From NCBI RefSeq assembly GCF_900112595.1, contig NZ_FOMI01000008.1, positions 1 through 64,000 on the forward strand: a stretch of DNA of 64,000 nucleotides, written 5' to 3'. Position numbers and translations under genes: made by a program. This document shows, one piece after another, positions 40,501 to 49,073 of this stretch (position 1 is the first letter of the stretch; every line of letters begins with the position of its first letter). Source of the DNA: Algibacter pectinivorans. GTDB lineage: Bacteria; Bacteroidota; Bacteroidia; Flavobacteriales; Flavobacteriaceae. The notes below the pieces were generated by a model. It saw only the letters and a program-made list of their open reading frames with translations, was not told the DNA's origin and made no database searches.

Positions 40501-41073
40501 ATACCTGAGCCTATTGATTTATCTAATGATTGGCAAGTAAGCTTCCCGCTAATAAACAAAGATACTTTAGCAACTACATTTAATCAATTGATTTCTTGGT
40601 CGGATGCTTTAGAAGAAGATATTCGTTATTTTTCGGGGACAGCTAGCTATAAAAAAGAGTTTCAAATCCCTACAAAACTTATAAAATCGTGTTATTCTTT
40701 AGAATTAGATTTAAGCAATGTTAAGGTAATTGCTGAAGTGATTCTTAATGGAGAAAATCTTGGAATATTATGGAAAACCCCATACAGAATAAATCTTGAT
40801 ACTGCAATCTTAAAGGGCACCAACACACTTGAAATAAAAATTACAAACCTTTGGCCAAATAGACTAATTGGCGACGAGCAGTTGGAGCTAGATTACGAAA
40901 GAAAAGGACCAAATATAAAAGAATGGCCCAAGTGGCTTTTAAACAATAGTAACAGACCAACAAAACGTGTAACTTTAGCTGCATTTAAACATTATAATAA
41001 AAACTCAGAACTTTTGCCATCTGGTTTAATAGGTCCTGTTAAAATTAGTGTTTCAAAAGTCAAGAAATTATAG
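37588..41073 (+). CDS. GH106 alpha-L-rhamnosidase
   Basis: The open frame begins at 37570, overlapping the isomerase stop. The best start is ATG 37588 (or 37585), which puts a clean signal peptide first (MKLLYKTLFIGLLLYLF, ending LTAQ). The mature ~1140-residue protein opens with the GH106 signature region PPASAKPRTMWFWINGNVT. This leads into a TIM-barrel with AMKNVGIQGALIFNVN, LELSFHNGAGWSSTGGPSI, CHIDSYEVGTTNWT and AESFTGMGGWNQHPG. Several C-terminal beta domains follow, the last a galactose-binding-like sandwich (GTASYKKEFQIPT ... NRLIGDEQLE). GH106 enzymes cleave alpha-L-rhamnosides by inversion. It is the only GH106 in the window and complements the five GH78 domains. Confidence 0.92.
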   Translation: MKLLYKTLFIGLLLYLFVPGLTAQNIPLEQNFQNPPASAKPRTMWFWINGNVTKEGITADLEAMKNVGIQGALIFNVNLGNPKGFADYLSTEWLDLFHFAASEAKRLKLELSFHNGAGWSSTGGPSITPEYAMQELVFSETSHTGNSTFNAKLPQPKTHLNYYRDIAILAFPKPKNDQRINELDTKILSHKVRNHLTPDNKNVSDLAIVKKAEIIDLTTKLSKDGVLKWQAPKGEWTILRIGHTPTGEKNRFPSDGGRGLECDKMNKKAVDVFWQGGIQPIIKKLDTLIGTAVTRCHIDSYEVGTTNWTANFAEEFKNLRSYNCKAYLPALAGYYIENGEETERFLWDFRRTIGDLIAKNYYGYFGELCHKNGMQFSTEPYWGPFDSMQVGATADVVMSEFWSGSLAFFDSPKFVASIAKLNGSPIAEAESFTGMGGWNQHPGTLKAMGDLAWAQGINRFVFHCYVHQPWNVGPGLTLQVFGTDFNRLNTWWNQSKPFVNYISRGQFLLQQGTSVADVLIFTGEASPNDALLMPELKALGYDYDVIGANKIHSLTVKDGLIYTTVGEKYKALVLPSIEWMTPETLTKIKELANLGAQISGPKPKKSPSLEKYPTCDEKVIELADNLWNSGIIKDNSILDVLKNGTLPPDFSIEEGHRESIDFIHRKTEDTDIYFVVNSKKESRELACRFRVSGKQPELWNAETGEITKATIWHKNDDGTTTVSIAFEPEGSVFVVFRNPIHSDQHIVNAEMKLENPVVTPLSNLKIIKAEYGTFLPDGLVDVTEVVANRIQNNELNIHATRELSIGDPAPGYKKELRIQYTIGEEVFEKNAMEREWLEIEATNSGKLTVLKAVFGKFARGVDGIPPNKPVFDVTEKVKSMVASGVYEIPVNDSFLEGKEIKTKKALRVIYTTNNEEKMVAVSNGGILKLTQTTPGPKLVFEDDKVNLVTPFAGEIKYESSNGKTKTLKVKSIPEPIDLSNDWQVSFPLINKDTLATTFNQLISWSDALEEDIRYFSGTASYKKEFQIPTKLIKSCYSLELDLSNVKVIAEVILNGENLGILWKTPYRINLDTAILKGTNTLEIKITNLWPNRLIGDEQLELDYERKGPNIKEWPKWLLNNSNRPTKRVTLAAFKHYNKNSELLPSGLIGPVKISVSKVKKL

Positions 41074-41126
41074 AAAATTAAACAAAGTTGATTTATATTT
41101 TAAATTAGCTCATAAAATAAAATACA

Positions 41127-42515
41127 ATGCGAATAATACCTTTATGTTTAATATTATTAATCTGTGCAGCCTGCAAAACCAAGCAAGACGCAACCATACC
41201 TAATATCATAATTATAAATGTTGATGATATGGGGTGGAAAGATGTTGGTTTTATGGGAAGCGAATATTACGAAACACCTAATATAGATTACCTATCTAGT
41301 TTAGGAATGGTATTTACAAATGGCTACGCATCGGCGTCCAATTGTGCACCTAGTAGAGCTAATTTAATGACAGGACAATGGGCCCCACGACATGGAGTTT
41401 ATACAGTGAGTCCTTCAACTAGAGGTAAATCTGAAGACAGAAAAATAATTCCTATTAAAAACACGCATACTTTATCACCAGAACATCATATTTTACCAGA
41501 GGTGTTACGCGAAAATGGCTATATAACCTGTCATGCAGGAAAGTGGCATTTAAGTGATAATCCTCTAGAATATGGATTTGATGTAAATATTGCAGGAGGG
41601 CACAATGGGTTACCTAGAAGTTATTATCCACCGTATAAAAATGTAAAAATAGAAAAAGGCAATAGCCAATATTTAACTGATTTGGTTATGGAAAATGCTT
41701 TAAAGTTTGTGGATACAATTAAAAAACCGTTTTATTTGAATTATTCGCCTTATGCAGTTCATGTACCTATTATGGCTGTAGATAGTATTGCGCCTAAATA
41801 TGAAAAAAAATCACCTTGGCAAGGTCAAGGTAATCCCGAGTATGCCTCTATGGTAGATAATTTAGATAGAAATATTGGCTTACTTATCAATAAATTAAAA
41901 GAGAAAAACCTTTTAGCGAATACACTAATAGTTTTCACATCAGATAATGGCGGTTTGTATGGAATTACAAAACAAAAACCACTTAGAGCAGGGAAAGGAA
42001 GCTATTACGAAGGCGGTATTAGAGAACCTTTTTTCTTTGTACTAAACGGTAAGATTCAGGCAAGAACCAAGAGTGACATACCAATAACAAATTTAGATAT
42101 TTTTCCAACAGTATTAAAATATGCCGGAATTGATGCTAGCTATCTTCAATTAGATGGAAATAATTTGTCCCCTGTTTTAGAAGAAGAAATACAGGTTTTT
42201 GAGCGCCCTTTATTTTGGCATTTTCCTATTTATTTACAAGCTTATAATGTAAATGATAATGAAAATCGCGACCCTTTGTTTAGAACCCGTCCAGGGTCTG
42301 TGATAAGAAAAGGAGATTGGAAATTACATTATTACTTTGAAGATCAAAGCGTAGAATTATTTAATTTATCCGAAGATATTGGAGAAAGAAACAATCTAGC
42401 AGAAACAAATCTTGAAAAAGTAGATGAATTATTAACGCTTTTAAAGACTTGGTGGGAGGATACCAATGCTCCAATTCCAACTATTAAAAATCCAGAATAC
42501 GTAAGTAAATTATAA
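41127..42515 (+). CDS. S1-family sulfatase lipoprotein
   Basis: A 462-residue arylsulfatase-type enzyme with a lipobox (LLICAAC, Cys16). The metal-binding opening is NVDDMGWKDVG (DD at 33-34). The formylglycine motif is CAPSR (73-77), so it needs a formylglycine-generating enzyme or anaerobic maturase encoded elsewhere. Other sulfatase landmarks are HAGKWHLSDN and FTSDNGGLYG. Sulfatases of this class release sulfate from algal oligosaccharides. Here rhamnose-3-sulfate is the expected substrate (inferred). It lies 53 bases after GH106 and 22 bases before rhaT, within the rhamnose operon. Confidence 0.93.
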   Translation: MRIIPLCLILLICAACKTKQDATIPNIIIINVDDMGWKDVGFMGSEYYETPNIDYLSSLGMVFTNGYASASNCAPSRANLMTGQWAPRHGVYTVSPSTRGKSEDRKIIPIKNTHTLSPEHHILPEVLRENGYITCHAGKWHLSDNPLEYGFDVNIAGGHNGLPRSYYPPYKNVKIEKGNSQYLTDLVMENALKFVDTIKKPFYLNYSPYAVHVPIMAVDSIAPKYEKKSPWQGQGNPEYASMVDNLDRNIGLLINKLKEKNLLANTLIVFTSDNGGLYGITKQKPLRAGKGSYYEGGIREPFFFVLNGKIQARTKSDIPITNLDIFPTVLKYAGIDASYLQLDGNNLSPVLEEEIQVFERPLFWHFPIYLQAYNVNDNENRDPLFRTRPGSVIRKGDWKLHYYFEDQSVELFNLSEDIGERNNLAETNLEKVDELLTLLKTWWEDTNAPIPTIKNPEYVSKL

Positions 42516-42537
42516 TATATTTTATATTCAAAAGACT

Positions 42538-43590
42538 ATGCAAGCAATTTTAGGAGTTTTATTTCATTCTTTAGGAGGTGTAGCGGCAGGAAGTTTTTAC
42601 ATGCCGTATAACAAAGTAAAAGGTTGGGCATGGGAAACCTATTGGATGGTTGGTGGGGTTATGTCTTGGCTAATTGCACCACCTATAGCAGCGTATTTAA
42701 CTGTTCCGGGATTTATGGAAATTATTGCATCAAGTTCAAGTACAATTTTAGGTTTAACCTTTTTAATGGGGCTACTTTGGGGTGTTGGTGGTTTGTCTTA
42801 CGGCCTTGGAGTACGCTATCTAGGGATGTCTCTAGGTAATTCAGTTGTACTAGGGTTTTGTGCTGCTTTTGGGGCTATTGTACCTTCTATTTATTATAAT
42901 TTTAATCCGCAAGACGGTAAAGTATCATTTACAGATATGATATCTACAATAGGCGGGCAAATGGTATTGTTGGGGGTTTTGCTATGCTTGTTAGGAATAG
43001 CGCTTTGTGGAAAGGCAGGCATGCTGAAAGAAAAAGAACTCTCAGAAGAAGAAAAGAAAAAGAGCGTAAGCGAGTTTAATTTAGCAAAAGGTTTAATTGT
43101 TGCAATTCTTTCAGGCATATTAAGTTCGTTTTTTAGTTTTGGTATCGAGTCAGGTAAGCCATTATCAGATGCGGCGATTGAAGCAGGATATGATCATTTA
43201 TTCGCTAATAACGTGACATTCGTGGTAATTCTTTGGGGAGGTTTAGCAACAAATTTGGTTTGGACAACTATTTTAAGCCTTAAAAACAATTCCTATAAAG
43301 ATTTTACAAATGCTGCAACACCAATTGGGAAAAACTTATTGTTTTCAGCGCTCGCTGGAACGATATGGTTTTTGCAGTTCTTTTTTTACGGTATGGGAGA
43401 AAGCGAATTAGGTAATGGTGCCAGTTCATGGATTTTACACATGTCAACCATTATTTTAACGGCTAATCTTTGGGGGATTTATAGAAAAGAATGGAAAGGG
43501 GTTGCTCAAAAAACAAAATGGACCATTACAGCAGGAATTATAGTGATTATCTTATCTGTGGTATTGGTAGGTGTTGGGAATTCTATTTAA
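42538..43590 (+). CDS. rhaT: L-rhamnose/H+ symporter
   Basis: A 350-residue inner-membrane protein with about ten hydrophobic helices and no cleavable signal. The opening ILGVLFHSLGGVAAGSFYMPYNKVKGWAWETYW and the segments MGLLWGVGGLSYGLGVRYLGMSLGNSV and ILSGILSSFFSFGIESGKPL are characteristic of RhaT in the drug/metabolite transporter superfamily. It imports L-rhamnose released in the periplasm. It is the last gene of the operon that begins at 26759 and gives the clearest sequence evidence that rhamnose is the sugar harvested. The stop overlaps an ATG (TAATG) of a 44-codon frame that I do not consider convincing. Confidence 0.95.
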   Translation: MQAILGVLFHSLGGVAAGSFYMPYNKVKGWAWETYWMVGGVMSWLIAPPIAAYLTVPGFMEIIASSSSTILGLTFLMGLLWGVGGLSYGLGVRYLGMSLGNSVVLGFCAAFGAIVPSIYYNFNPQDGKVSFTDMISTIGGQMVLLGVLLCLLGIALCGKAGMLKEKELSEEEKKKSVSEFNLAKGLIVAILSGILSSFFSFGIESGKPLSDAAIEAGYDHLFANNVTFVVILWGGLATNLVWTTILSLKNNSYKDFTNAATPIGKNLLFSALAGTIWFLQFFFYGMGESELGNGASSWILHMSTIILTANLWGIYRKEWKGVAQKTKWTITAGIIVIILSVVLVGVGNSI

Positions 43591-43724
43591 TGTTTAATAA
43601 TGTACCTTCTGGTAATATGTGTTGGTTAAAAAACAGAACTAAAGAAAAAGAAGAATTGGCTTTTTTTTATCATGATAACAAACAATTTTTTGTAAACCAC
43701 AACCCCCATAGAAAAATAGTTTAA

Positions 43725-44307
43725 GAACTATAATAATTGTTACTTAAAACATGCCTTATAGTTCGTTTCTATTACGTTTAAACTTATTATTTACACCAAA
43801 ATAGTTAATTGCGGTAATATTTCGATAGACATAATTATACAGAATAAATTTTTATCGTTTATTAATTTTATTACACTACATTTCTTTTAAGTTAAGTAAT
43901 ATAGACCATTACTAAGTTGGCCAACTGTATTTACATTAAACGATATGTTGTTATAATTTACATTATATAAATAATAAGAAATACCAGAAGAATGTTTCTC
44001 TTCATTTAAATAAATGATTTGGCTGTTATTTGTCTATTTAAACTTTACGTTTGTTTCTTCGCCTTTTGGTAAGCAATTACAAGTACAGCACGTGTTTAAG
44101 ACAATATACATGTGGACTCTAGTTTATCGGGTAGGGGGCTGTAATTAAGCCAATATATGTGTTCGTTAGTCTTTTTATCCTTCTTTTAATGCGGTATTGA
44201 CATTTTTAACAATTATCAATTTTGAACAATTCGGCGACTAAAATCACTGTTTTTATTAGCTAAGTCTGTTACTTGAATATTTAGCGGTACTAGAATTTTT
44301 ATTTATA
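43725..44307. other. AT-rich gap between convergent rhaT and PL28
   Basis: About 580 bases between two convergent genes. I see no gene, RNA or strong hairpin in it and no obvious terminator directly after rhaT. Confidence 0.5.
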
Positions 44308-44345
44308 TATAAAGAAAGCCAGAGAAAGTAAATTCTCTGGCTTAA
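44308..44345 (-). terminator. Hairpin terminator of the minus-strand PL28 gene
   Basis: The arms AAGCCAGAGAA and TTCTCTGGCTT (plus-strand 44315-44325 and 44333-44343) enclose a short loop. Read on the minus strand a T-rich stretch follows. It lies about 50 bases past the PL28 stop. Confidence 0.8.
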
Positions 44346-44392
44346 TTTTTAAAAAGCACCAACCTGTTTTAGGTCGTAGACTCAATCATTTT

Positions 44393-45790
44393 TTAATGAT
44401 CGTAAAACTCTAGCTCATGTATAGATATGTGTCCATAAGGCTGTCTTAAAGAATATATAATAAAGCCATATCCATAAGCATTCATACCTTCAATTTTAAC
44501 AGTTTGAGAATTGTTATTAGTAATATGTTTTGCAACTTTCCAGTCTCCTGTACCGTCGTAATATAGAATATAAAAATCATTTGCAATCGCAGAGTCAAAA
44601 GTAACTTTTGCTCTTTTAATTGTTCTCCAAGTACCTGGCCAATTACCTAAGTAATGGTTTGCTGTTGTTCCCTGACTAGCAGATGCCCAACGCGTATTGT
44701 TGTTACCATCTAAACCATAGGAAGTAGCGTATTGAGAGCTCCATTCACTACTAGAGAAAGAAGTTCCTAATTTGGCAAAGCTGTTAGCTGGGTTCCATGC
44801 ATTGTTATTGTTATTGGATGCTGTTCCATTACTAAAATCGTGAGTTACATTGTTCCACCAAATATCTGCTTCACCATTCTTACATCTGTAAGCTCCAAAC
44901 CTAATCTTTGCAGTAAGTCCTTTTTGTGTTTGAGAATCAGGAACAGGAAACCCAAAAAATGATCCATTAATCCAAGTATTCACATATTGCGTTCCGTTTG
45001 CATTAAAACCATTTATCATTGTTAAGTTAATTCTTCTGTCTGCAGGTACTTCCAAAAGAGGTACAAGTTTTCGGCCAGAAGAGTTTTCTCCACCTCGAAA
45101 TTTTATTTCTTCTCTATACAAGTTAAAATAACCAGATCTTCCAGGTTTAGCTACAATTAAACAAATTGCAGGGTCCACAGATCCGCCACCACCAGAATGC
45201 GTTCCTTTGGCTTGAATAATATAGGTTCCACTATTTTCACCAAAACTAGTTTGGGATAAATTGTTGTTTGCATCTCCTACTCTTCTAATTCTAACTTGTC
45301 CATCAAACCTAACAAATGCGCCATTGTTATTATTAACGGCCACTGTAGTTCTTTCTATTCTTGGTTGTCTAGAGTCAAACGGGTTAGTGCCTGCTCTAAG
45401 TCTATACTTACCGTAGTTAATACCACCTCTAGTTTCTTGAGAGTAATTATAGGCACAAGTTCTGTCGTCAAGATTTCTCATTCTGTCTACAGATACTCCA
45501 CTAGTAGTGTATTTAGATACAAAATCAGTACCAATGCCAACCTCATCTGCAGTGTAAATTTGATAATTATTTGGATTGTCGCAGGCCTGAGAAGTTCTTT
45601 TTCCACTTAACCTATAATTATTGTTTTCATCAGTGTTTTCTAAAGGCGCTTCTTCAACAGGAAGGTTTTTAAAAGAAATGGTTTCATCTTGCGTCATACT
45701 ATCTAATTCTTCATTTTTTGAACATGAGGAATAGACAAAAATAAGGGCTAAGAGTAATACTTTAATAAGATTGTTTTTTGTTTTTTTCAT
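44393..45790 (-). CDS. PL28-type ulvan lyase, lipoprotein with C-terminal F5/8-like domain
   Basis: A 465-residue paralogue of the lyase at 22030, but a lipoprotein (lipobox VYSSC, Cys23, followed by SKNEELD). The catalytic region (about 75-320) shares DDRTC (108-112), RQPRIERTT, GGGGSVDPAIC (200-210) and RFGAYRCKNGEADIWW. These are the same conserved blocks in the same order. Instead of the trefoil and type IX tail it has a Ser/Asn linker (about 322-330) and a C-terminal discoidin-type sandwich (ATSYGLDGNNNTRWAS ... HISIHELEFYDH). It would act at the cell surface on polymer or long oligomers held near the transporter. It is divergent from the cytochrome/DUF1553 operon and has its own CAGGAT-repeat promoter reading leftward. 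Confidence 0.82.
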   Translation of the reverse strand: MKKTKNNLIKVLLLALIFVYSSCSKNEELDSMTQDETISFKNLPVEEAPLENTDENNNYRLSGKRTSQACDNPNNYQIYTADEVGIGTDFVSKYTTSGVSVDRMRNLDDRTCAYNYSQETRGGINYGKYRLRAGTNPFDSRQPRIERTTVAVNNNNGAFVRFDGQVRIRRVGDANNNLSQTSFGENSGTYIIQAKGTHSGGGGSVDPAICLIVAKPGRSGYFNLYREEIKFRGGENSSGRKLVPLLEVPADRRINLTMINGFNANGTQYVNTWINGSFFGFPVPDSQTQKGLTAKIRFGAYRCKNGEADIWWNNVTHDFSNGTASNNNNNAWNPANSFAKLGTSFSSSEWSSQYATSYGLDGNNNTRWASASQGTTANHYLGNWPGTWRTIKRAKVTFDSAIANDFYILYYDGTGDWKVAKHITNNNSQTVKIEGMNAYGYGFIIYSLRQPYGHISIHELEFYDH

Positions 45791-45825
45791 TTTGGTTTAA
45801 ATTTAGTTTATTAGTTTGTTTGTCA

Positions 45826-45870
45826 TAAAATTAGGACTTTTAAATAGTAGCAGTATCCTGCAGTATCCTG
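45826..45870 (-). promoter_or_regulatory. CAGGAT-repeat promoter of the second PL28 gene (minus strand)
   Basis: On the minus strand, CAGGAT boxes begin at 45870 and 45860, exactly 10 bp apart. The -7-like TAATTTTA begins at 45833, 27 bases after the proximal box. The geometry is identical to the plus-strand copies although the orientation is reversed. Confidence 0.8.
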
Positions 45871-46147
45871 TTTAATATATTTTTTTTCTTACGTAATTAT
45901 AAGTTAAAGTGTATATAATAATTTGTTTACTTTTTTCTGTTTAAGATGTAAGGAGTACTAATTTTATTACGTATAAAAATTTTTGGAAACTTGATTTACT
46001 TTGAATTTCCAAGTAAACTACCTAAGGTCTAAATTGTAATAAAAGTTAATTTTAATTTGGTAACTTATTATATATAGTATTACTGTTTTGTATGTTTAAT
46101 TTTAAAATAGTGTACTAAATATATTTTTTAAATTAAATTTTAAAAAG

Positions 46148-46192
46148 CAAGACGCTACAGGATAATTTTATAATTTAAGAATTGTAATTTTA
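46148..46192 (+). promoter_or_regulatory. CAGGAT-repeat promoter of the cytochrome/DUF1501/NHL module
   Basis: CAAGAC at 46148 and CAGGAT at 46158 are 10 bp apart. The -7-like TAATTTTA starts at 46185, 27 bases after the second box. This places the module under the same signal as the lyases. Confidence 0.72.
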
Positions 46193-46228
46193 CTTAATTA
46201 GTTTACAAATTATTTTTGATTACATGCT

Positions 46229-49063
46229 ATGGAAACTGCAAATTGGATATTACAACTTTTAGGACGTTTACACCCTCTATTGGTACACTTCCCAATAGGT
46301 CTTTTGGTTGTTGCATTACTATTAGAAACTCGAACTATAGGAGGTAAACGAAAAGGGCTTAGGGAAGGCATCAATTGGATGGTTTATATAGGTGCAGGTT
46401 TTGCTGTGTTTTCTGCACTTTTTGGATGGTTTTTAAAAACGCAAGATGAATATTCTGGAGATTTAGTCGATAACCACCAATATACTGGAATAGCTACTGC
46501 GGTTTTTGCACTCATTACCGCTATAGTTTTAAGACGTGCTCTAAAGAAAGCTATAATTAATTTAAAGGCATATAGGTTTATGCTTTTTGTAACTGTTGTA
46601 TTACTAACTATAGCTGGTCATTTAGGTGCTAATTTAACCCATGGCGAAGATTATTTAACAGCAATTTTACCAAGTAATAAAGAGGTTTACAGTAATAAAG
46701 AATCTGGAGTCTTACTTTCGGAATTAAAAGGGGAAGCTAAATTGTCGGAATTACAAAAAGATAAACTAAGTTTAGAAGTAAGAGGACTTTTTGCACATAA
46801 ATGTTATCAATGTCATAGTGAAAACAAACAAAAAGGAGAACTTATATTAGAAAACAAGACGGGGGTTTTTAAAGGAGGAAAATCTGGATTAGCAGTGGTG
46901 CCAGGGAAACCAGAAGAAAGCGAAATTTATAAACGTATTATTCTTCCTGCTAATAATAAAAAAGTAATGCCAACCAAAGGAAAATTACTAACTAAAGATG
47001 AGGTAGCATTGGTAAAGCTTTGGATTAAAGAAGGTGCTCATTGGTCCGACAAAGCTGTAAAAGTTTTTCCTGAAGCAGAATTGGCTTTAGTGAAACCAGA
47101 GTTGCCAAAGGTTCAAGAAATTAATCATCCTATCGATAAATTAGTAGATGTTTATTTTGATAAAAATAACATAGATTGGAAAGATGTTATTAATGATAGA
47201 GCTTTTATAAGACGAGCGTATATGGATGTTATTGGTTTATTGCCCGAGCCTAATGTAGTAAATAGCTTTATAAATGATAGCAATCCAAATAAAAGAGAAG
47301 AATTAGTAGATACATTATTAAGCGATAATCAAAATTACACACAGCACTGGTTAAGCTTTTGGAATGATTTATTACGAAATGACTATTATAGTGTAGGTGG
47401 CAAAAAGCAAATTACACATTGGTTATACAATTCGCTAGTAAAAAATAAATCTTATGACCAAATAGTAACTGAGCTGGTAAACCCCGTAAGAGGTTCAGAA
47501 GGTTTTATACAAGGTGTAAAATGGCGAGGTGTTGTTAATGCTAGTCAAAGAACGGAGATGCAGGCGGCGCAAAATATTGGGCAGTCTTTAATGGGGGTTA
47601 ATGTAAAATGTGCGTCGTGTCATAACAGTTTTATTAGTAACTTAACATTAGATCAAGCTTATGGATTTGCAACTATATTTTCTGATTCTTTATTAGAATT
47701 GAATAGGTGTGATAAACCCATAGGGAAAATGGCGAAGGCTAATTTTTTATATCCAGAATTAGGGAGTGTTGAAGGAGAAACCGTTAAGGATAGATTGTTA
47801 AAACTATCAGAGGTGATGGTGCAGAGAGATAATGGGAGACTCTACCGAACCATTACGAATAGGTTTTGGGATCGATTAATGGGGCGAGGTATTGTCGAAC
47901 CTTTAGATGAAATGGATAATGCGCCATGGGACGCTAAGGTACTAGATTGGTTATCAGTAGATTTTATAGATTCTGGTTCAAATTTAAAGCATTTAATTAA
48001 GAGCATCATGACGTCTAAAGTTTATCAATTGCCCATGGTCAATTATAAAAAACAGGAAGACTTAAAAGCAAAGTATGTCTTTAAAGGTCCTGTAACGCGC
48101 CGAATAAGTGCTGAACAATTTTCGGATGCTGTAAGTCAAATTATTGCGCCTTTATACCCGCAAGTGGCATTTAATCCTAATGGAGACGATATTAAAGCCA
48201 TACGTATATGGCATTTAGAGCAAGAGTTGGGAAGAGTAGTATTGCCTGAACCTGGTAAAAGATATTTTAGAAAATCGTTTAATGTTTCAAAAGAAACTAT
48301 TAATAAAGGAGAGGTTTTAATTTCGGTTGATAATTCTTATATACTTTATCTTAACGGAAAAAAAATATTGCAAAATGAAAATTGGAAAGTCGTTGATAAA
48401 ATAGATGTAACAAGGTATCTAAAATCGGGTAAAAATACTATAGCAATCATAGGCGAAAATAATGGTGCCATTGCAAACCCTGCAGGTATACTATTTGCTT
48501 TAAAGTTAGACTATGAAAATGGTAAAAGTATGTTGTTAAAATCTGATACTTCCTGGGTAAGTTCTCGTGAATTACCAGAAGGCAATTGGGTTGCGGTTAA
48601 ATATGATGATAGTTCGTGGAGTAAAGTTAGGAATTACAGTACTAGAAATTTTAAAAATTGGGGACAACTACTTGATTTTACATTTAAACCACATACCGAA
48701 AAATTTGCACGTGCTAGTTTGGTAAAACAACATTCGTTTATGAAAGCTTTAGGAAGGCCTAGTAGAGAAATTGTTACGACCTCAAGAGAAGATCAAGCAA
48801 CGCTATTACAGGCTTTAGAGCTTACTAATGGTGAGTTTTTTAATGGGGTTTTAGAGGAAGGAGCACAATCGTGGTTAAAAAAATACGGAGATGATAGCGA
48901 TACTATCGTTATAAACTTATATAATAAGGCATTAAATAGAGAACCCTCAAATGAAGAAAAAACAATGATACTGAATATTCTAGGAGAGCACCCAAAACAA
49001 GAACAATTACAAGATGTGTTTTGGTCTGTTTTAATGTCGCCAGAATTTCAGTTTATTAACTAA
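46229..49063 (+). CDS. Membrane-anchored cytochrome c / DUF1549 / DUF1553 protein
   Basis: A 944-residue multi-domain protein. Residues 1-145 hold four membrane helices of the DUF2231 type (opening HPLLVHFPIGLLVVALL). A planctomycete-type cytochrome c domain follows with heme motif C192YQCH196 and the loop SGLAVVPGKPEESEIYKRI. DUF1549 spans about 300-530 (DRAFIRRAYMDVIGLLP) and ends with a second CxxCH, C461ASCH465. DUF1553 starts about 540 (TITNRFWDRLMGRGIVEPLDEMD). It is interrupted at about 655-820 by a galactose-binding-like sandwich resembling the N-domain of GH78 enzymes (YFRKSFNV ... YILYLNGKKI ... DVTRYLKSGKN), then resumes (HSFMKALGRPSREIV). The biochemical function of this family is not established. 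Two heme sites suggest a periplasmic redox role. First gene of a three-gene operon. Confidence 0.85.
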   Translation: METANWILQLLGRLHPLLVHFPIGLLVVALLLETRTIGGKRKGLREGINWMVYIGAGFAVFSALFGWFLKTQDEYSGDLVDNHQYTGIATAVFALITAIVLRRALKKAIINLKAYRFMLFVTVVLLTIAGHLGANLTHGEDYLTAILPSNKEVYSNKESGVLLSELKGEAKLSELQKDKLSLEVRGLFAHKCYQCHSENKQKGELILENKTGVFKGGKSGLAVVPGKPEESEIYKRIILPANNKKVMPTKGKLLTKDEVALVKLWIKEGAHWSDKAVKVFPEAELALVKPELPKVQEINHPIDKLVDVYFDKNNIDWKDVINDRAFIRRAYMDVIGLLPEPNVVNSFINDSNPNKREELVDTLLSDNQNYTQHWLSFWNDLLRNDYYSVGGKKQITHWLYNSLVKNKSYDQIVTELVNPVRGSEGFIQGVKWRGVVNASQRTEMQAAQNIGQSLMGVNVKCASCHNSFISNLTLDQAYGFATIFSDSLLELNRCDKPIGKMAKANFLYPELGSVEGETVKDRLLKLSEVMVQRDNGRLYRTITNRFWDRLMGRGIVEPLDEMDNAPWDAKVLDWLSVDFIDSGSNLKHLIKSIMTSKVYQLPMVNYKKQEDLKAKYVFKGPVTRRISAEQFSDAVSQIIAPLYPQVAFNPNGDDIKAIRIWHLEQELGRVVLPEPGKRYFRKSFNVSKETINKGEVLISVDNSYILYLNGKKILQNENWKVVDKIDVTRYLKSGKNTIAIIGENNGAIANPAGILFALKLDYENGKSMLLKSDTSWVSSRELPEGNWVAVKYDDSSWSKVRNYSTRNFKNWGQLLDFTFKPHTEKFARASLVKQHSFMKALGRPSREIVTTSREDQATLLQALELTNGEFFNGVLEEGAQSWLKKYGDDSDTIVINLYNKALNREPSNEEKTMILNILGEHPKQEQLQDVFWSVLMSPEFQFIN

Positions 49064-49073
49064 AAATAAAAAA

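Noticed and set aside
43590-43724. 44-codon frame overlapping the rhaT stop (TAATG)
   Set aside because: The overlap is suggestive of translational coupling, but the peptide has no recognisable domain, signal or membrane segment and a longer version reads through rhaT in another frame. Not enough to call a gene.
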